From Streptomyces sp. NA02950 (GTDB lineage: Bacteria > Actinomycetota > Actinomycetes > Streptomycetales > Streptomycetaceae), in the NCBI RefSeq assembly GCF_013364155.1, contig NZ_CP054916.1:5081001-5145000 (forward strand): 64,000 nucleotides of DNA. Direction: 5' to 3'. The first letter of the stretch is position 1. Every line of letters starts with the position of its first letter. Made by a program: the position numbers and the translations under genes. A model generated the notes under the pieces. It was given only the letters and a program-made list of their open reading frames with translations. It was not told where the DNA came from and made no database searches. Below, in pieces: positions 17,497 through 25,433 of the stretch.

Positions 17497-19317
17497 ATGG
17501 AGCGCCCGATGACGCCCGATGCCATACGACACGACGAGCCGCCGCGGCCCGGCGCCCCCGCCCCCGCGTCCGTCGCCGCACTGCGCGCCCCCGCCCCCGG
17601 CTGGGCCACCGAGGCCGATGTGGTGGTGGTCGGCTCCGGGGTCGCCGGGCTGACCGTCGCACTGCGCTGCGCCGCCGCCGGGGCGAAGGTCACCGTGGTC
17701 ACCAAGGCCCGGCTCGACGACGGCTCCACCCGCTGGGCCCAGGGAGGCATAGCGGCGGCGCTGGGCGAGGGGGACACCCCCGAGCAGCACCTCGACGACA
17801 CCCTCGTCGCGGGCGCCGGGCTCTGCGACGAGCAGGCGGTCCGGGCCCTGGTCACCGAGGGCCCCGACGCGGTGCGCCGGCTCATCGCCACCGGCGCCCG
17901 CTTCGACGCCGACGAGAGCACCGGCGAGATCCTGCTGACCCGCGAGGGCGGCCACCACCGCTCCCGGATCGCCCACGCGGGCGGCGACGCGACCGGTGCG
18001 GAGATCTCCCGGGCCCTGGTCGACGCGGTGCGCGCGGCGGGGATCGACACCGTCGAGAACGCCCTGGTGCTGGATCTGCTGAAGGACGCGTCCGGCCGGG
18101 CGTCCGGTGTCACCCTGCATGTCATGGGCGAGGGCCAGCGGGACGGCGTGGGCGCGGTGCGCGCGGCCGCGGTCGTCCTCGCGACCGGCGGGATGGGCCA
18201 GGTCTTCGCCGCGACCACCAACCCGGCGGTGTCCACCGGCGACGGGGTGGCGCTGGCGCTGCGGGCCGGGGCGGAGATCTCCGACCTGGAGTTCGTGCAG
18301 TTCCACCCCACGGTGCTGTGGCTGGGCCCGGAGGCCGAGGGCCAGCAGCCGCTGGTCTCGGAGGCGGTGCGGGGCGAGGGCGCGCATCTCGTCGACGCCG
18401 ACGGGGTGCGCTTCATGCGCGGTCAGCACGAGCTGGCCGAGCTGGCCCCGCGCGACATCGTGGCCAAGGGCATTCTGCGGCGCATGCTCGAGCAGGGCGC
18501 CGAGCACATGTACCTGGACGCCCGCCACTTCGGGGCGCGGATGTGGGAGCGGCGCTTCCCGACCATCCTCGCCGCCTGCCGCGCGCACGGCATCGACCCG
18601 TTGACCGAGCCCATTCCGGTCGCCCCCGCCGCGCACTACGCGAGCGGCGGCGTGCGCACCGATCTGCGCGGGCGCACCTCGGTACCGGGGCTCTACGCCT
18701 GCGGTGAAGTCGCCTGCACCGGAGTGCACGGCGCGAACCGGCTGGCCTCCAACTCCCTGCTGGAGGGCCTGGTCTTCGCCGAGCGCATCGCGGCGGACAT
18801 CACCGCCGTACCGGCCGCGCCACCCGAGCCGACCGTGTCCGGGCCGCACGCCTCCGCGCGGCCGGCCGCGGACACCGCCTCGCCGCTGCTGCCCTCCGAG
18901 GCGCGGTACGCGATTCAGCGGATCATGACCACCGGGGCCGGGGTGATCCGTTCCGCCGAGAGTCTGGCCCGTGCCGCCGAGCGGCTGGACCGGATCCGGG
19001 ACGAGGCCGCGGACGAGCTGCGGCGCGACGGCAAGACGGCCGAGCCCGGCGTCGAGACCTGGGAGGCCACCAACCTCCTCCTCGTCGCCCGGGTACTCGT
19101 CGCCGCCGCCCTGCGCCGGGAGGAGACCCGCGGCTGCCACTGGCGTGAGGACCGGCCCGAGCGGGACGACGTCGCCTGGCGCCGCCATCTGCTGGTCACC
19201 CTGCGGCCCGGCGGCTCCCTCGACGTCCGTACGACGGACTCCGCGTCGTTCCCCGTTCCCGCCCGCCCCGCGGTCGCCCCACCCACCCCTCGAACCGAGA
19301 CGGAGTCCCAGCCGTGA
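17497..19317 (+). CDS. nadB: L-aspartate oxidase
   Basis: NadB oxidises L-aspartate to iminoaspartate, the first step of de novo NAD synthesis. An FAD-binding motif (DVVVVGSGVAGLTVALRC), RWAQGGIAAALG, HRSRIAHAGGDATGAEI, EFVQFHPTVLW, YASGGVRTD and GANRLASNSLLEGLVFAERI are all present. A C-terminal helical domain follows. The start is uncertain: ATGs at 17497 and 17509 and an upstream GTG at 17422 are all in frame, and none has a good ribosome-binding site. I chose 17497. nadC follows with a 4-bp overlap; nadA is not in the window. Confidence 0.9.
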   Translation: MERPMTPDAIRHDEPPRPGAPAPASVAALRAPAPGWATEADVVVVGSGVAGLTVALRCAAAGAKVTVVTKARLDDGSTRWAQGGIAAALGEGDTPEQHLDDTLVAGAGLCDEQAVRALVTEGPDAVRRLIATGARFDADESTGEILLTREGGHHRSRIAHAGGDATGAEISRALVDAVRAAGIDTVENALVLDLLKDASGRASGVTLHVMGEGQRDGVGAVRAAAVVLATGGMGQVFAATTNPAVSTGDGVALALRAGAEISDLEFVQFHPTVLWLGPEAEGQQPLVSEAVRGEGAHLVDADGVRFMRGQHELAELAPRDIVAKGILRRMLEQGAEHMYLDARHFGARMWERRFPTILAACRAHGIDPLTEPIPVAPAAHYASGGVRTDLRGRTSVPGLYACGEVACTGVHGANRLASNSLLEGLVFAERIAADITAVPAAPPEPTVSGPHASARPAADTASPLLPSEARYAIQRIMTTGAGVIRSAESLARAAERLDRIRDEAADELRRDGKTAEPGVETWEATNLLLVARVLVAAALRREETRGCHWREDRPERDDVAWRRHLLVTLRPGGSLDVRTTDSASFPVPARPAVAPPTPRTETESQP

Positions 19318-20354
19318 GCAGCACCTCCGACGACCGCCGACAGCCAGTGCCCCTCCCGCCGCTACCGCTCCACCTGGCCAACGAGGACGCGGCCGGCTGC
19401 GGTGACGCGTGCGGCTGTGACGGTGCCACCGCCGAGCGCGACGGGCTGGGCCCGATGGAGTGCGGCCTCGACCCCGATCTCACCGCGCTGCTGAGCCTCG
19501 CCGGGCTCGACCCGGTCCAGGTCGAGGACATCGCCCATATGGCCATCGAGGAGGACCTCGACCAGGGCGTGGACGTGACGACCGTGGCCACCATCCCCGA
19601 GGACGCCGTCGCCACCGGTGACTTCACCGCCCGGGAGGCGGGCACCGTCGCCGGGCTGCGGATCGCCGAGGCGATCCTCTCGGTCGTCTGCACCGACGCG
19701 TTCGAGGTCGAGCGGCACGTCGAGGACGGCGACCGGGTCGAGGCCGGGCAGAAGCTGCTGAGCGTGCGCACCCGTACCCGCGATCTGCTCACCGGCGAGC
19801 GCAGCGCGCTCAACCTGCTGTGCCGTCTGTCCGGTGTCGCGACCGCGACCCGCGCCTGGGCGGACGCCCTGGAGGGTACGGAGACGAAGGTGCGCGACAC
19901 CCGCAAGACCACGCCGGGGCTGCGCGCGCTGGAGAAGTACGCGGTGCGCTGCGGCGGCGGGGTCAACCACCGTATGTCGCTGTCGGACGCGGCGCTGGTC
20001 AAGGACAACCACGTGGTCGCCGCCGGTGGGGTGGCGCAGGCGTTCACCGCGGTGCGCACCGAGTTCCCGGAGCTGCCGATCGAGGTGGAGGTCGACACCC
20101 TCGACCAGATCCCGCCGGTCCTCGACGCGGGCGCGGATCTGATCCTGCTCGACAACTTCACACCGGAGCAGACCCGTCAGGCCGTCGAGCTGGTCGCGGG
20201 GCGCGCCGCCCTGGAGTCCTCCGGCCGGCTGACGCTCGCCAACGCCCGTACGTACGCCGAGACCGGTGTCGACTATCTGGCGGTCGGCGCGCTCACCCAC
20301 TCGTCCCCGATCCTCGACATCGGCCTGGACCTGCGCGAGGCCGAGGTGCACTGA
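19314..20354 (+). CDS. nadC: Quinolinate phosphoribosyltransferase (nicotinate-nucleotide pyrophosphorylase)
   Basis: NadC converts quinolinate and PRPP to nicotinate mononucleotide. Family residues are visible: EEDLDQGVDVTTVATIP, RTRDLLTGERSALNLL, the active-site segment DTRKTTPGLRALEKYAV, MSLSDAALVKDNHV, IEVEVDTLDQ and LILLDNFTPEQ. The first ~55 residues form a Pro/Cys/Asp-rich extension before the conserved domain. The GTG start overlaps the nadB stop in GTGA, and coaX follows after 3 bp, which indicates one transcript. Confidence 0.94.
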   Translation: MSSTSDDRRQPVPLPPLPLHLANEDAAGCGDACGCDGATAERDGLGPMECGLDPDLTALLSLAGLDPVQVEDIAHMAIEEDLDQGVDVTTVATIPEDAVATGDFTAREAGTVAGLRIAEAILSVVCTDAFEVERHVEDGDRVEAGQKLLSVRTRTRDLLTGERSALNLLCRLSGVATATRAWADALEGTETKVRDTRKTTPGLRALEKYAVRCGGGVNHRMSLSDAALVKDNHVVAAGGVAQAFTAVRTEFPELPIEVEVDTLDQIPPVLDAGADLILLDNFTPEQTRQAVELVAGRAALESSGRLTLANARTYAETGVDYLAVGALTHSSPILDIGLDLREAEVH

Positions 20355-20357
20355 CCC

Positions 20358-21155
20358 ATGCTGCTGACCATCGACGTCGGAAACACCCATACCGTGCTGG
20401 GGCTGTTCGACGGTGACGAGATCGTCGAGCACTGGCGGATCTCCACCGATGCCCGCCGCACCGCGGATGAACTGGCCGTGCTCCTCCAGGGCCTGATGGG
20501 GATGCATCCGTTGCTGGGCGAGGAACTGGGCGACGGCATCGAGGGCATCTCGATCTGCGCCACCGTCCCCTCGGTGCTGCACGAACTGCGCGAGGTCACC
20601 CGCCGTTATTACGGGGATGTGCCGTCCGTCCTGGTCGAGCCGGGGGTGAAGACCGGTGTGCCGATCCTGATGGACAACCCCAAGGAGGTCGGCGCCGACC
20701 GGATCATCAACGCGCTGGCCGCCGTCGAGCTGTACGAAGGCCCCTGCGTGGTGGTCGACTTCGGCACCGCCACCACGTTCGACGCGGTCAGCTCGCGCGG
20801 GGAGTACGTGGGCGGGGTGATCGCCCCGGGTATCGAGATCTCGGTCGAGGCGCTGGGGGTGCGCGGCGCCCAGCTGCGCAAGATCGAGCTGGCCCGGCCG
20901 CGCAGCGTGATCGGGAAGAACACGGTCGAGGCGATGCAGTCCGGCATCCTCTACGGCTTCGCGGGCCAGGTCGACGGGATCGTCCGGCGGATGGCGAGGG
21001 AGCTCGCGGAGGACCCGGAGGAGGTGACGGTCATCGCCACCGGCGGGCTGGCCCCCATGGTGCTCGGTGAATCGTCGGTGATCGACGAGCATGAGCCCTG
21101 GCTGACTCTGATCGGCCTGAGGCTGGTCTATGAGCGCAACATCTCCCGGAGCTGA
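20358..21155 (+). CDS. coaX: Type III pantothenate kinase
   Basis: CoaX phosphorylates pantothenate with ATP in the first committed step of coenzyme A synthesis. It belongs to the ASKHA fold: LLTIDVGNTHTVLGLFDGDE (phosphate 1), GADRIINALAAVELY, VVDFGTATTFDAVSSRGEY (phosphate 2) and GGVIAPGIEIS. At 265 residues it has normal length. It ends the operon, putting panC (pantothenate formation) and its kinase in one unit with two NAD genes. Confidence 0.95.
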   Translation: MLLTIDVGNTHTVLGLFDGDEIVEHWRISTDARRTADELAVLLQGLMGMHPLLGEELGDGIEGISICATVPSVLHELREVTRRYYGDVPSVLVEPGVKTGVPILMDNPKEVGADRIINALAAVELYEGPCVVVDFGTATTFDAVSSRGEYVGGVIAPGIEISVEALGVRGAQLRKIELARPRSVIGKNTVEAMQSGILYGFAGQVDGIVRRMARELAEDPEEVTVIATGGLAPMVLGESSVIDEHEPWLTLIGLRLVYERNISRS

Positions 21156-21164
21156 GCGCTAAAC

Positions 21165-21203
21165 GGGCGCCGCTCCCCGGCTCCGGTCCGGGAGCGGCGG
21201 CCC
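21165..21203. terminator. Terminator of the panC-nadBC-coaX operon
   Basis: CGCCGCTCCC and GGGAGCGGCG form a perfect 10-bp stem with a 12-nt loop. The flanking CGGG and CCCG extend it past one bulge. It starts 10 bp after the coaX stop codon. Confidence 0.75.
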
Positions 21204-21624
21204 GTGGAATAGGTCGTCACGGTCGCCGCCTGCGAACTCGGAGTCATTCCGAATTCCGGCTCCGTCCGGCACCTCTCCGGCGAATTCTCCGGGGCTTCGA
21301 TGGCTCTCGGCCATCCGTCGAGCGACGATCGGCGGAAACACAACTCTTCGAATTCCGTATTGACAAGCGGAACCCGCGGAAGGGTCCGGCGCGGGGTGTC
21401 CCGGCCCGTCCCCCGGCGCGCTCCGGCGCCGGATCCCGGGCCCGCTCCCGGCCCCGTCCACCGCCGCGCGCCTTCTCGCGCCGGACGCGCCCCCGGCCCG
21501 CGCCCCGTGCCGTACCCGCTCCCACCTGCGGCATCGTCCGCACCGGGGTACGGACCGGATCCGCAACGCGCCGCATGTCCCTGCGCTTCGCGAAAATTGT
21601 CCGCTTAGCACTTAAAGTCGCCCC
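21204..21624. other. 421-bp intergenic region
   Basis: I see no coding frame with sensible codon use here. The region is somewhat richer in A/T than its neighbours near 21240-21370 and again just before the next start, where TTAGCACTTAAAG could hold a -10 element. No strong palindrome or repeat was found. Confidence 0.4.
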
Positions 21625-22413
21625 ATGCCCACGCCATACGGATCTCGCGGCGGAATGGCGTTCAGCGCGGATGAGCTGCGTGTGCTCCGACGCGCCCTCG
21701 CCATCGCCCTCCAACCCCACCCCGTCACTCCCTCTCCCGGACCCCTCGGCGCGGACCGGACGGAGGAGATCCAGGACTGTCTCCGCCTCGCCGAGGCAGT
21801 GGACGAAGCGGTCCGCGAGGGCGGGCGGCTGCGAGCGTTCCTGCTCGACGAGCTCGCCCGCTACCGCGCCGCCCTCCCCGGCGCCGCCGCCGGATATCTG
21901 GAGCAGCTCCAGGGCGCCCTGGCGGCCGGTTACGAGCCGCTCCCGGAGGACCTGGCCGCCCTCCGCGCGCTGTGCGGAACGACCGCCGGAGGTGATGAGG
22001 CCGAGCGCCGGCGGGCGCTTCTGGGCCACTGCGAGCGGGTCGCCGAGCGGGGTGTGCGGGCCCGGCTCGCGGAGCGTTCGGTGACCGCCCTGCGGCCCCG
22101 CCCCCGCCCCGTGGCGGCGAGGCTGCGCGCCCTGCCGGGCGGGGTCGCGGCGCGGAGCGCCGACGAGCCCAAGCGGGAGCCGCGCAAGAAGCCCGCGGAG
22201 CCGGACCGCGGCGACCGCGAGGGGCCCGAACGTGAGGAGCCGGGCCGCGGCACCCCGCGTCCGGGACGCCCCGTGCCGACGCCCGCGGAGGTCTTCCCGC
22301 CCAAGCGGCGCCGCCCCTCACCGCCGCCGGAGCAGGACTCACGGCTCCTCGCCGACGCCGAACCCGTCGCCGGGGCGGAGGGCGGACCCGCGGCCGCCGT
22401 GCTTTCCGCCTGA
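21625..22413 (+). CDS. Conserved hypothetical protein with a basic, proline-rich C-terminus
   Basis: The 262-residue protein has a helical N-terminal half (FSADELRVLRRALAIALQ, LRLAEAVDEAVREG, LRAFLLDELARYRAALPGAA) and, from about residue 165, an Arg/Pro/Glu-rich tail that looks disordered. No transmembrane segment or enzymatic motif is visible. In Streptomyces a protein of this kind sits between coaX and lsr2, so it is a lineage-specific core gene of unknown function. ATG 21625 or the in-frame ATG at 21655 could be the start. Confidence 0.72.
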   Translation: MPTPYGSRGGMAFSADELRVLRRALAIALQPHPVTPSPGPLGADRTEEIQDCLRLAEAVDEAVREGGRLRAFLLDELARYRAALPGAAAGYLEQLQGALAAGYEPLPEDLAALRALCGTTAGGDEAERRRALLGHCERVAERGVRARLAERSVTALRPRPRPVAARLRALPGGVAARSADEPKREPRKKPAEPDRGDREGPEREEPGRGTPRPGRPVPTPAEVFPPKRRRPSPPPEQDSRLLADAEPVAGAEGGPAAAVLSA

Positions 22414-22536
22414 CCGCCCCCGAAGCCCCGGTGCTGATCCACCTCCGCCCGTGGCCCCGCCGCGGCCGCCCCGGCTCCGGGCGGCCGCGGCGCGCCGCGT
22501 AATCTGGGGGTCTCGAGCAGAAGGAGGCCGGGAGCC

Positions 22537-22716
22537 ATGGATTACATCTCCGCACTGGTCCCGTCCGTGGTGATGGCCGTGGCCTTCATCGCGTTGATCG
22601 TGACGATGGTGAAGAGCCAGGGCGGCGCCAACAAGGCCAAGGAGGACGCCGCGGTGGACGCGGTGCTGGCGCGCGCCGAGGCGGACCGCCGGGCCGCGGG
22701 GTCCGAGGCGCCCTGA
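22537..22716 (+). CDS. Small single-pass membrane protein (59 residues)
   Basis: The frame reads MDYISALVPSVVMAVAFIAL, continues hydrophobic to about residue 26, then turns charged (KSQGGANKAKEDAAVDAVLA). It ends with TGA after 59 residues. An AAGGAGG ribosome-binding site precedes the ATG. Codon use is typical of the genome. It is probably a small inner-membrane protein with a cytoplasmic helix; function unknown. Confidence 0.75.
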   Translation: MDYISALVPSVVMAVAFIALIVTMVKSQGGANKAKEDAAVDAVLARAEADRRAAGSEAP

Positions 22717-22760
22717 CCGTACCCGGTCCGCGGCCACACCCCGCACACAACGGCTGACCT

Positions 22761-22804
22761 GCACGTCCCGGGACGCACCGCGTCCCGGGACGTGCGTCTT
22801 TTGC
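22761..22804. terminator. Strong perfect-stem terminator
   Basis: GCACGTCCCGGGACG and CGTCCCGGGACGTGC form a 15-bp perfect stem with a 5-nt loop, followed by GTCTTTT. It terminates the small membrane-protein transcript and insulates the BlaI-type gene. Confidence 0.88.
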
Positions 22805-22852
22805 TGCGCGGCTCTCCCGACATCCAGGACATCTCCCACTATTATTCACGGT

Positions 22853-23248
22853 GTGCCTCGGCCATTGGGAGAGCTCGAAGACGCGGTCATGACCCGGGTG
22901 TGGAAGTGGAACCGCCCGGTCACCGTGCGGGAAGTCCTGGAAGACCTTCAACGGGAACGCTCGATCGCCTACACGACGGTCATGACGGTAATGGACAACC
23001 TCCATCAGAAGGGCTGGCTCCGCAGGGAGGTTCAAGGTCGTGCCTATCGATATGCGGCCGTCTCCACCCGGGCCGCCTACTCGGCCGCACTGATGAACGA
23101 GGCGTGGTCGGCCAGTGACAACCCGGCGGCCGCCCTCGTCGCGTTCTTCGGGATGATGTCCGAAGAGCAGCGAGATGCACTGCGCGACGCCATGCGCGTC
23201 GCACAACTCGGGGAGCCCGGGGAGAGCCCCGGTGAGTCGGGGCGATGA
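22853..23248 (+). CDS. BlaI/MecI/CopY-family transcriptional repressor
   Basis: The 131-residue protein has the BlaI-type winged helix: LGELEDAVMTRVWKWNRPVT, VREVLEDL, SIAYTTVMTVMDNLHQKGWL and RREVQGRAYRYAAV. A C-terminal dimerisation helix region contains LVAFFGMMSEEQRDALRDAM. Such repressors are released by proteolysis by a BlaR-type membrane metalloprotease, but no blaR gene is adjacent, so the signal and targets are unknown. The start is a GTG. Confidence 0.9.
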   Translation: MPRPLGELEDAVMTRVWKWNRPVTVREVLEDLQRERSIAYTTVMTVMDNLHQKGWLRREVQGRAYRYAAVSTRAAYSAALMNEAWSASDNPAAALVAFFGMMSEEQRDALRDAMRVAQLGEPGESPGESGR

Positions 23249-23270
23249 CACGGGGCGATAGCGTCCGGGC

Positions 23271-23792
23271 ATGTCCTCCGCACTATCAAAAGTAGTCACC
23301 GTCCGCCGAGCCCGGACCAGCGATGTGCGGGCCGTGCGCCGCCTCATCGACTCCTACGTGGACGATCGCATCCTGCTCGACAAAGCGACCGTGACGCTTT
23401 ACGAGGACATCCAGGAGTTCTGGGTCGCGGAGCGGGACGAGGACGCGGAGGTCATTGGCTGCGGCGCACTCCACGTCATGTGGGAAGACCTCGCGGAGGT
23501 TCGCACTCTCGCGGTGCATCCCGCTCTCAAGGGCAGTGGTGTAGGCCACCTGCTGCTCGACAAGCTGTTGCAGACAGCGCGCTGGCTGGGGGTGCGGCGC
23601 ATTTTCTGCCTCACCTTCGAAGTCGACTTCTTCACCAACCACGGCTTCGTGGAGATCGGCGAGACGCCGGTCGACGGGGATGTCTACACCGAGCTCCTCC
23701 GTTCCTATGACGAGGGCGTCGCCGAGTTCCTGGGTCTCGAACGGGTGAAGCCGAACACCCTTGGCAACAGCCGGATGCTTCTGCAACTGTGA
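23271..23792 (+). CDS. GNAT N-acetyltransferase, ArgA-like (L-glutamate N-acetyltransferase)
   Basis: The 173-residue protein is one GNAT domain. VRRARTSDVRAVRRLIDSYV and LYEDIQEFWVAE open it, GCGALHVMWEDLAEVRTLAV is the core strand, HPALKGSGVGHLLLDKLL binds acetyl-CoA, and KPNTLGNSRMLLQL closes it. The pattern closely resembles, from memory, the short actinobacterial ArgA of Mycobacterium (Rv2747), which makes N-acetylglutamate for arginine synthesis. No arg genes are adjacent. The start is 22 bp after the BlaI-type gene. Confidence 0.85.
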   Translation: MSSALSKVVTVRRARTSDVRAVRRLIDSYVDDRILLDKATVTLYEDIQEFWVAERDEDAEVIGCGALHVMWEDLAEVRTLAVHPALKGSGVGHLLLDKLLQTARWLGVRRIFCLTFEVDFFTNHGFVEIGETPVDGDVYTELLRSYDEGVAEFLGLERVKPNTLGNSRMLLQL

Positions 23793-23901
23793 TCGCGGGC
23801 CCTATGTCCGAATCGCTCCCCTATCACATAGCTCCGGAACATCGGCTTCCTACAGGCTTCCCGCTTGTGGGATCGGTCGAACCTTCCCGGGGGGTTTGTG
23901 T

Positions 23902-23914
23902 TTTTCCGGGAAAA
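23902..23914. promoter_or_regulatory. TTTTCC-G-GGAAAA dyad in the lsr2 upstream region
   Basis: A 13-bp palindrome lies in an AT-enriched segment about 100 bp before lsr2. Nucleoid-protein genes are often autoregulated at AT-rich promoters, and Lsr2 prefers AT-rich DNA, so autoregulation is a plausible but untested reading. Confidence 0.3.
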
Positions 23915-24012
23915 GCGGTTTGCTATTCCCTCGTAGTGTAATTACCTGGGGGGTGAGACATCAGCGGCCAACGCCGCACCCCGAACCCCCCGCTTTCCCT
24001 GAAAGGAACCTC

Positions 24013-24348
24013 ATGGCACAGAAGGTTCAGGTCCTTCTTGTCGACGATCTCGACGGCGGCGAGGCGGACGAGACCGTGACGTTCGCGTTGGACGGCAAGA
24101 GCTACGAGATCGATCTCACCACCGCGAACGCCGACCGGCTCCGGGACGCCCTGGAGCCGTTCACCAAGGGCGGCCGCCGTACTGGTGGCCGGACCTCCGG
24201 TGGCCGCGGAAAGGCGCGTGCGGCGGCCGGCGGCAGTCAGGACACCGCGAAGATCCGCGCCTGGGCCAAGGAGAACGGCTACGAGGTCAACGACCGCGGC
24301 CGCGTTCCGGCGACCGTGCGCGAGGCATACGAGAAGGCCAACGCCTGA
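24013..24348 (+). CDS. lsr2: Lsr2 nucleoid-associated protein
   Basis: The 111-residue protein has the Lsr2 layout: an N-terminal dimerisation domain (MAQKVQVLLVDDLDGGEADE, VTFALDGKSYEIDL, LRDALEPFTKGGRR), a Gly/Arg linker, and a C-terminal DNA-binding domain (KIRAWAKENGYEVNDRGRVP with the minor-groove RGR motif). It bridges AT-rich DNA and silences horizontally acquired genes, including specialised metabolism clusters in Streptomyces. A GAAAGGA ribosome-binding site precedes the ATG. The two acquired regions in this window are natural candidate targets. Confidence 0.97.
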   Translation: MAQKVQVLLVDDLDGGEADETVTFALDGKSYEIDLTTANADRLRDALEPFTKGGRRTGGRTSGGRGKARAAAGGSQDTAKIRAWAKENGYEVNDRGRVPATVREAYEKANA

Positions 24349-24353
24349 GCGCG

Positions 24354-24971
24354 TCATCCTTCCCCGGCTCGTCGCTGCCTGGGCAGCGGCCGGGCGCGCA
24401 GCAACCGGGCACGGTGGCACTCCGTGGCCGCCGCACCCACGAGCCGCACGAGATCGGGGGCGCCCCCATCGCCCCCGAAGCCTGTCCTCGGCAGGGTCGG
24501 CTCCACTTCGCCCCCCGGCTCGGGAGGCCGCAGCCATACGGCGGCCTCCTGCGGGCGCCGTTCTCCCGGCGCCGCGGGCGGGGACCAGGAAGAGGTGGGC
24601 CACGGAGCGGTGATCCGGCCGCCCGCACCGAGCGCGGTCAGATCCAGGGGAACCCCGCCCCACTCCAGCCAGTCGAGCAGCCCTGGCAGTTCGTCGGCGC
24701 TGCCCGCGGCCACCAGCAGCCGCATCCAGGGGCCCTCCACCGCGACCGGACCGGTCCGCGGTACCCGTCGCAGCATTGCGAAACCGGCCGCGACCGGCAG
24801 CTCCAGCACGTCGAACGCCACCCCCGTGAGCAGTTCGACGGGTTCGCTGCCGGTCGTCGGCCAGCCCAGCTCGCGCTCGTACCACCGGGACCGGGCGGCC
24901 GGACGGCCGAGCGCGGTGGCGGTGGCCGGGGCGGCGGACGGGACCGCTGGGGTCCTGGCGGTGAAGATCAT
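24354..24971 (-). CDS. SCO3374-family conserved protein
   Basis: The 205-residue protein begins near RWYERELGWPTTGSEPVELL and contains GVAFDVLELPVAAGFAMLRR, which resembles the N-terminal part of small Prim-Pol-like proteins of Streptomyces, then a Pro-rich tail. The gene between lsr2 and clpC in S. coelicolor (SCO3374, from memory) gives its name to this family. No catalytic Asp pair of an active primase is evident. It ends 5 bp from the lsr2 stop, tail to tail, and is divergent from clpC. Confidence 0.72.
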   Translation of the reverse strand: MIFTARTPAVPSAAPATATALGRPAARSRWYERELGWPTTGSEPVELLTGVAFDVLELPVAAGFAMLRRVPRTGPVAVEGPWMRLLVAAGSADELPGLLDWLEWGGVPLDLTALGAGGRITAPWPTSSWSPPAAPGERRPQEAAVWLRPPEPGGEVEPTLPRTGFGGDGGAPDLVRLVGAAATECHRARLLRARPLPRQRRAGEG

Positions 24972-25076
24972 GCCCAGAGCAACTGCCCGCCCTCATGAAG
25001 GTTACGTTCCGTGGGTGCTCGAATGCGCTGTGTGTGCGGTCCGGGGGGTGCGGGGCCGGCGAAGGGGCGCAAGGTT

Positions 25077-25196
25077 GTTCGCCCGTAGCGGATGGAACCA
25101 GCCCGCGCGGCATGGAGTGCGCGTCCTTGCGGGTAAGACATCCCTAGTGGGAGGGGCGGTCCGCGTGTCGGGCGGAAGCGGCGTTCGCCATCGGCG
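25077..25196. promoter_or_regulatory. Two ClgR-box-like sites upstream of clpC
   Basis: GTTCGCCCGTAGCG (25077-25090) and GTTCGCCATCGGCG (25183-25196) share GTTCGCC-N4-GCG. The actinobacterial Clp regulator ClgR recognises a GTTCGC...GCG type sequence and activates clp genes in Streptomyces and Corynebacterium; the exact published spacing is from memory. The sites lie 240-360 bp before clpC in a 462-bp divergent intergenic region that otherwise shows no gene. Confidence 0.45.
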
Positions 25197-25298
25197 TACT
25201 GGCGGTGGGCGTAGAGGCTTGGCCTGCGGGAACATCGTCTCGCACCATCGGGTTGGAGCAGTTGTCGGCTGTTCGGGCAGGACGTTAGTGGCTGTTCG

Positions 25299-25314
25299 CC
25301 CCGCTCGAGCGGGG
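25299..25314. promoter_or_regulatory. 16-bp perfect palindrome CCCCGCTCGAGCGGGG
   Basis: This symmetrical sequence lies 120 bp before the clpC start, just upstream of a possible -10 (TAGCAT at 25367). GTTCGCC runs into its left arm, so it may be a third, degenerate regulator site. Confidence 0.35.
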
Positions 25315-25433
25315 GTGATCCGGACGGTTGTCGGCAGTTGGAATGAGCTGTCCCGGGTTGCGGGACTAGCATGCGGAAGGACAGGGAGGGGATCGTCCCC
25401 GATCTTTCTGACCGCTCTGAGGAGCGATTAACG

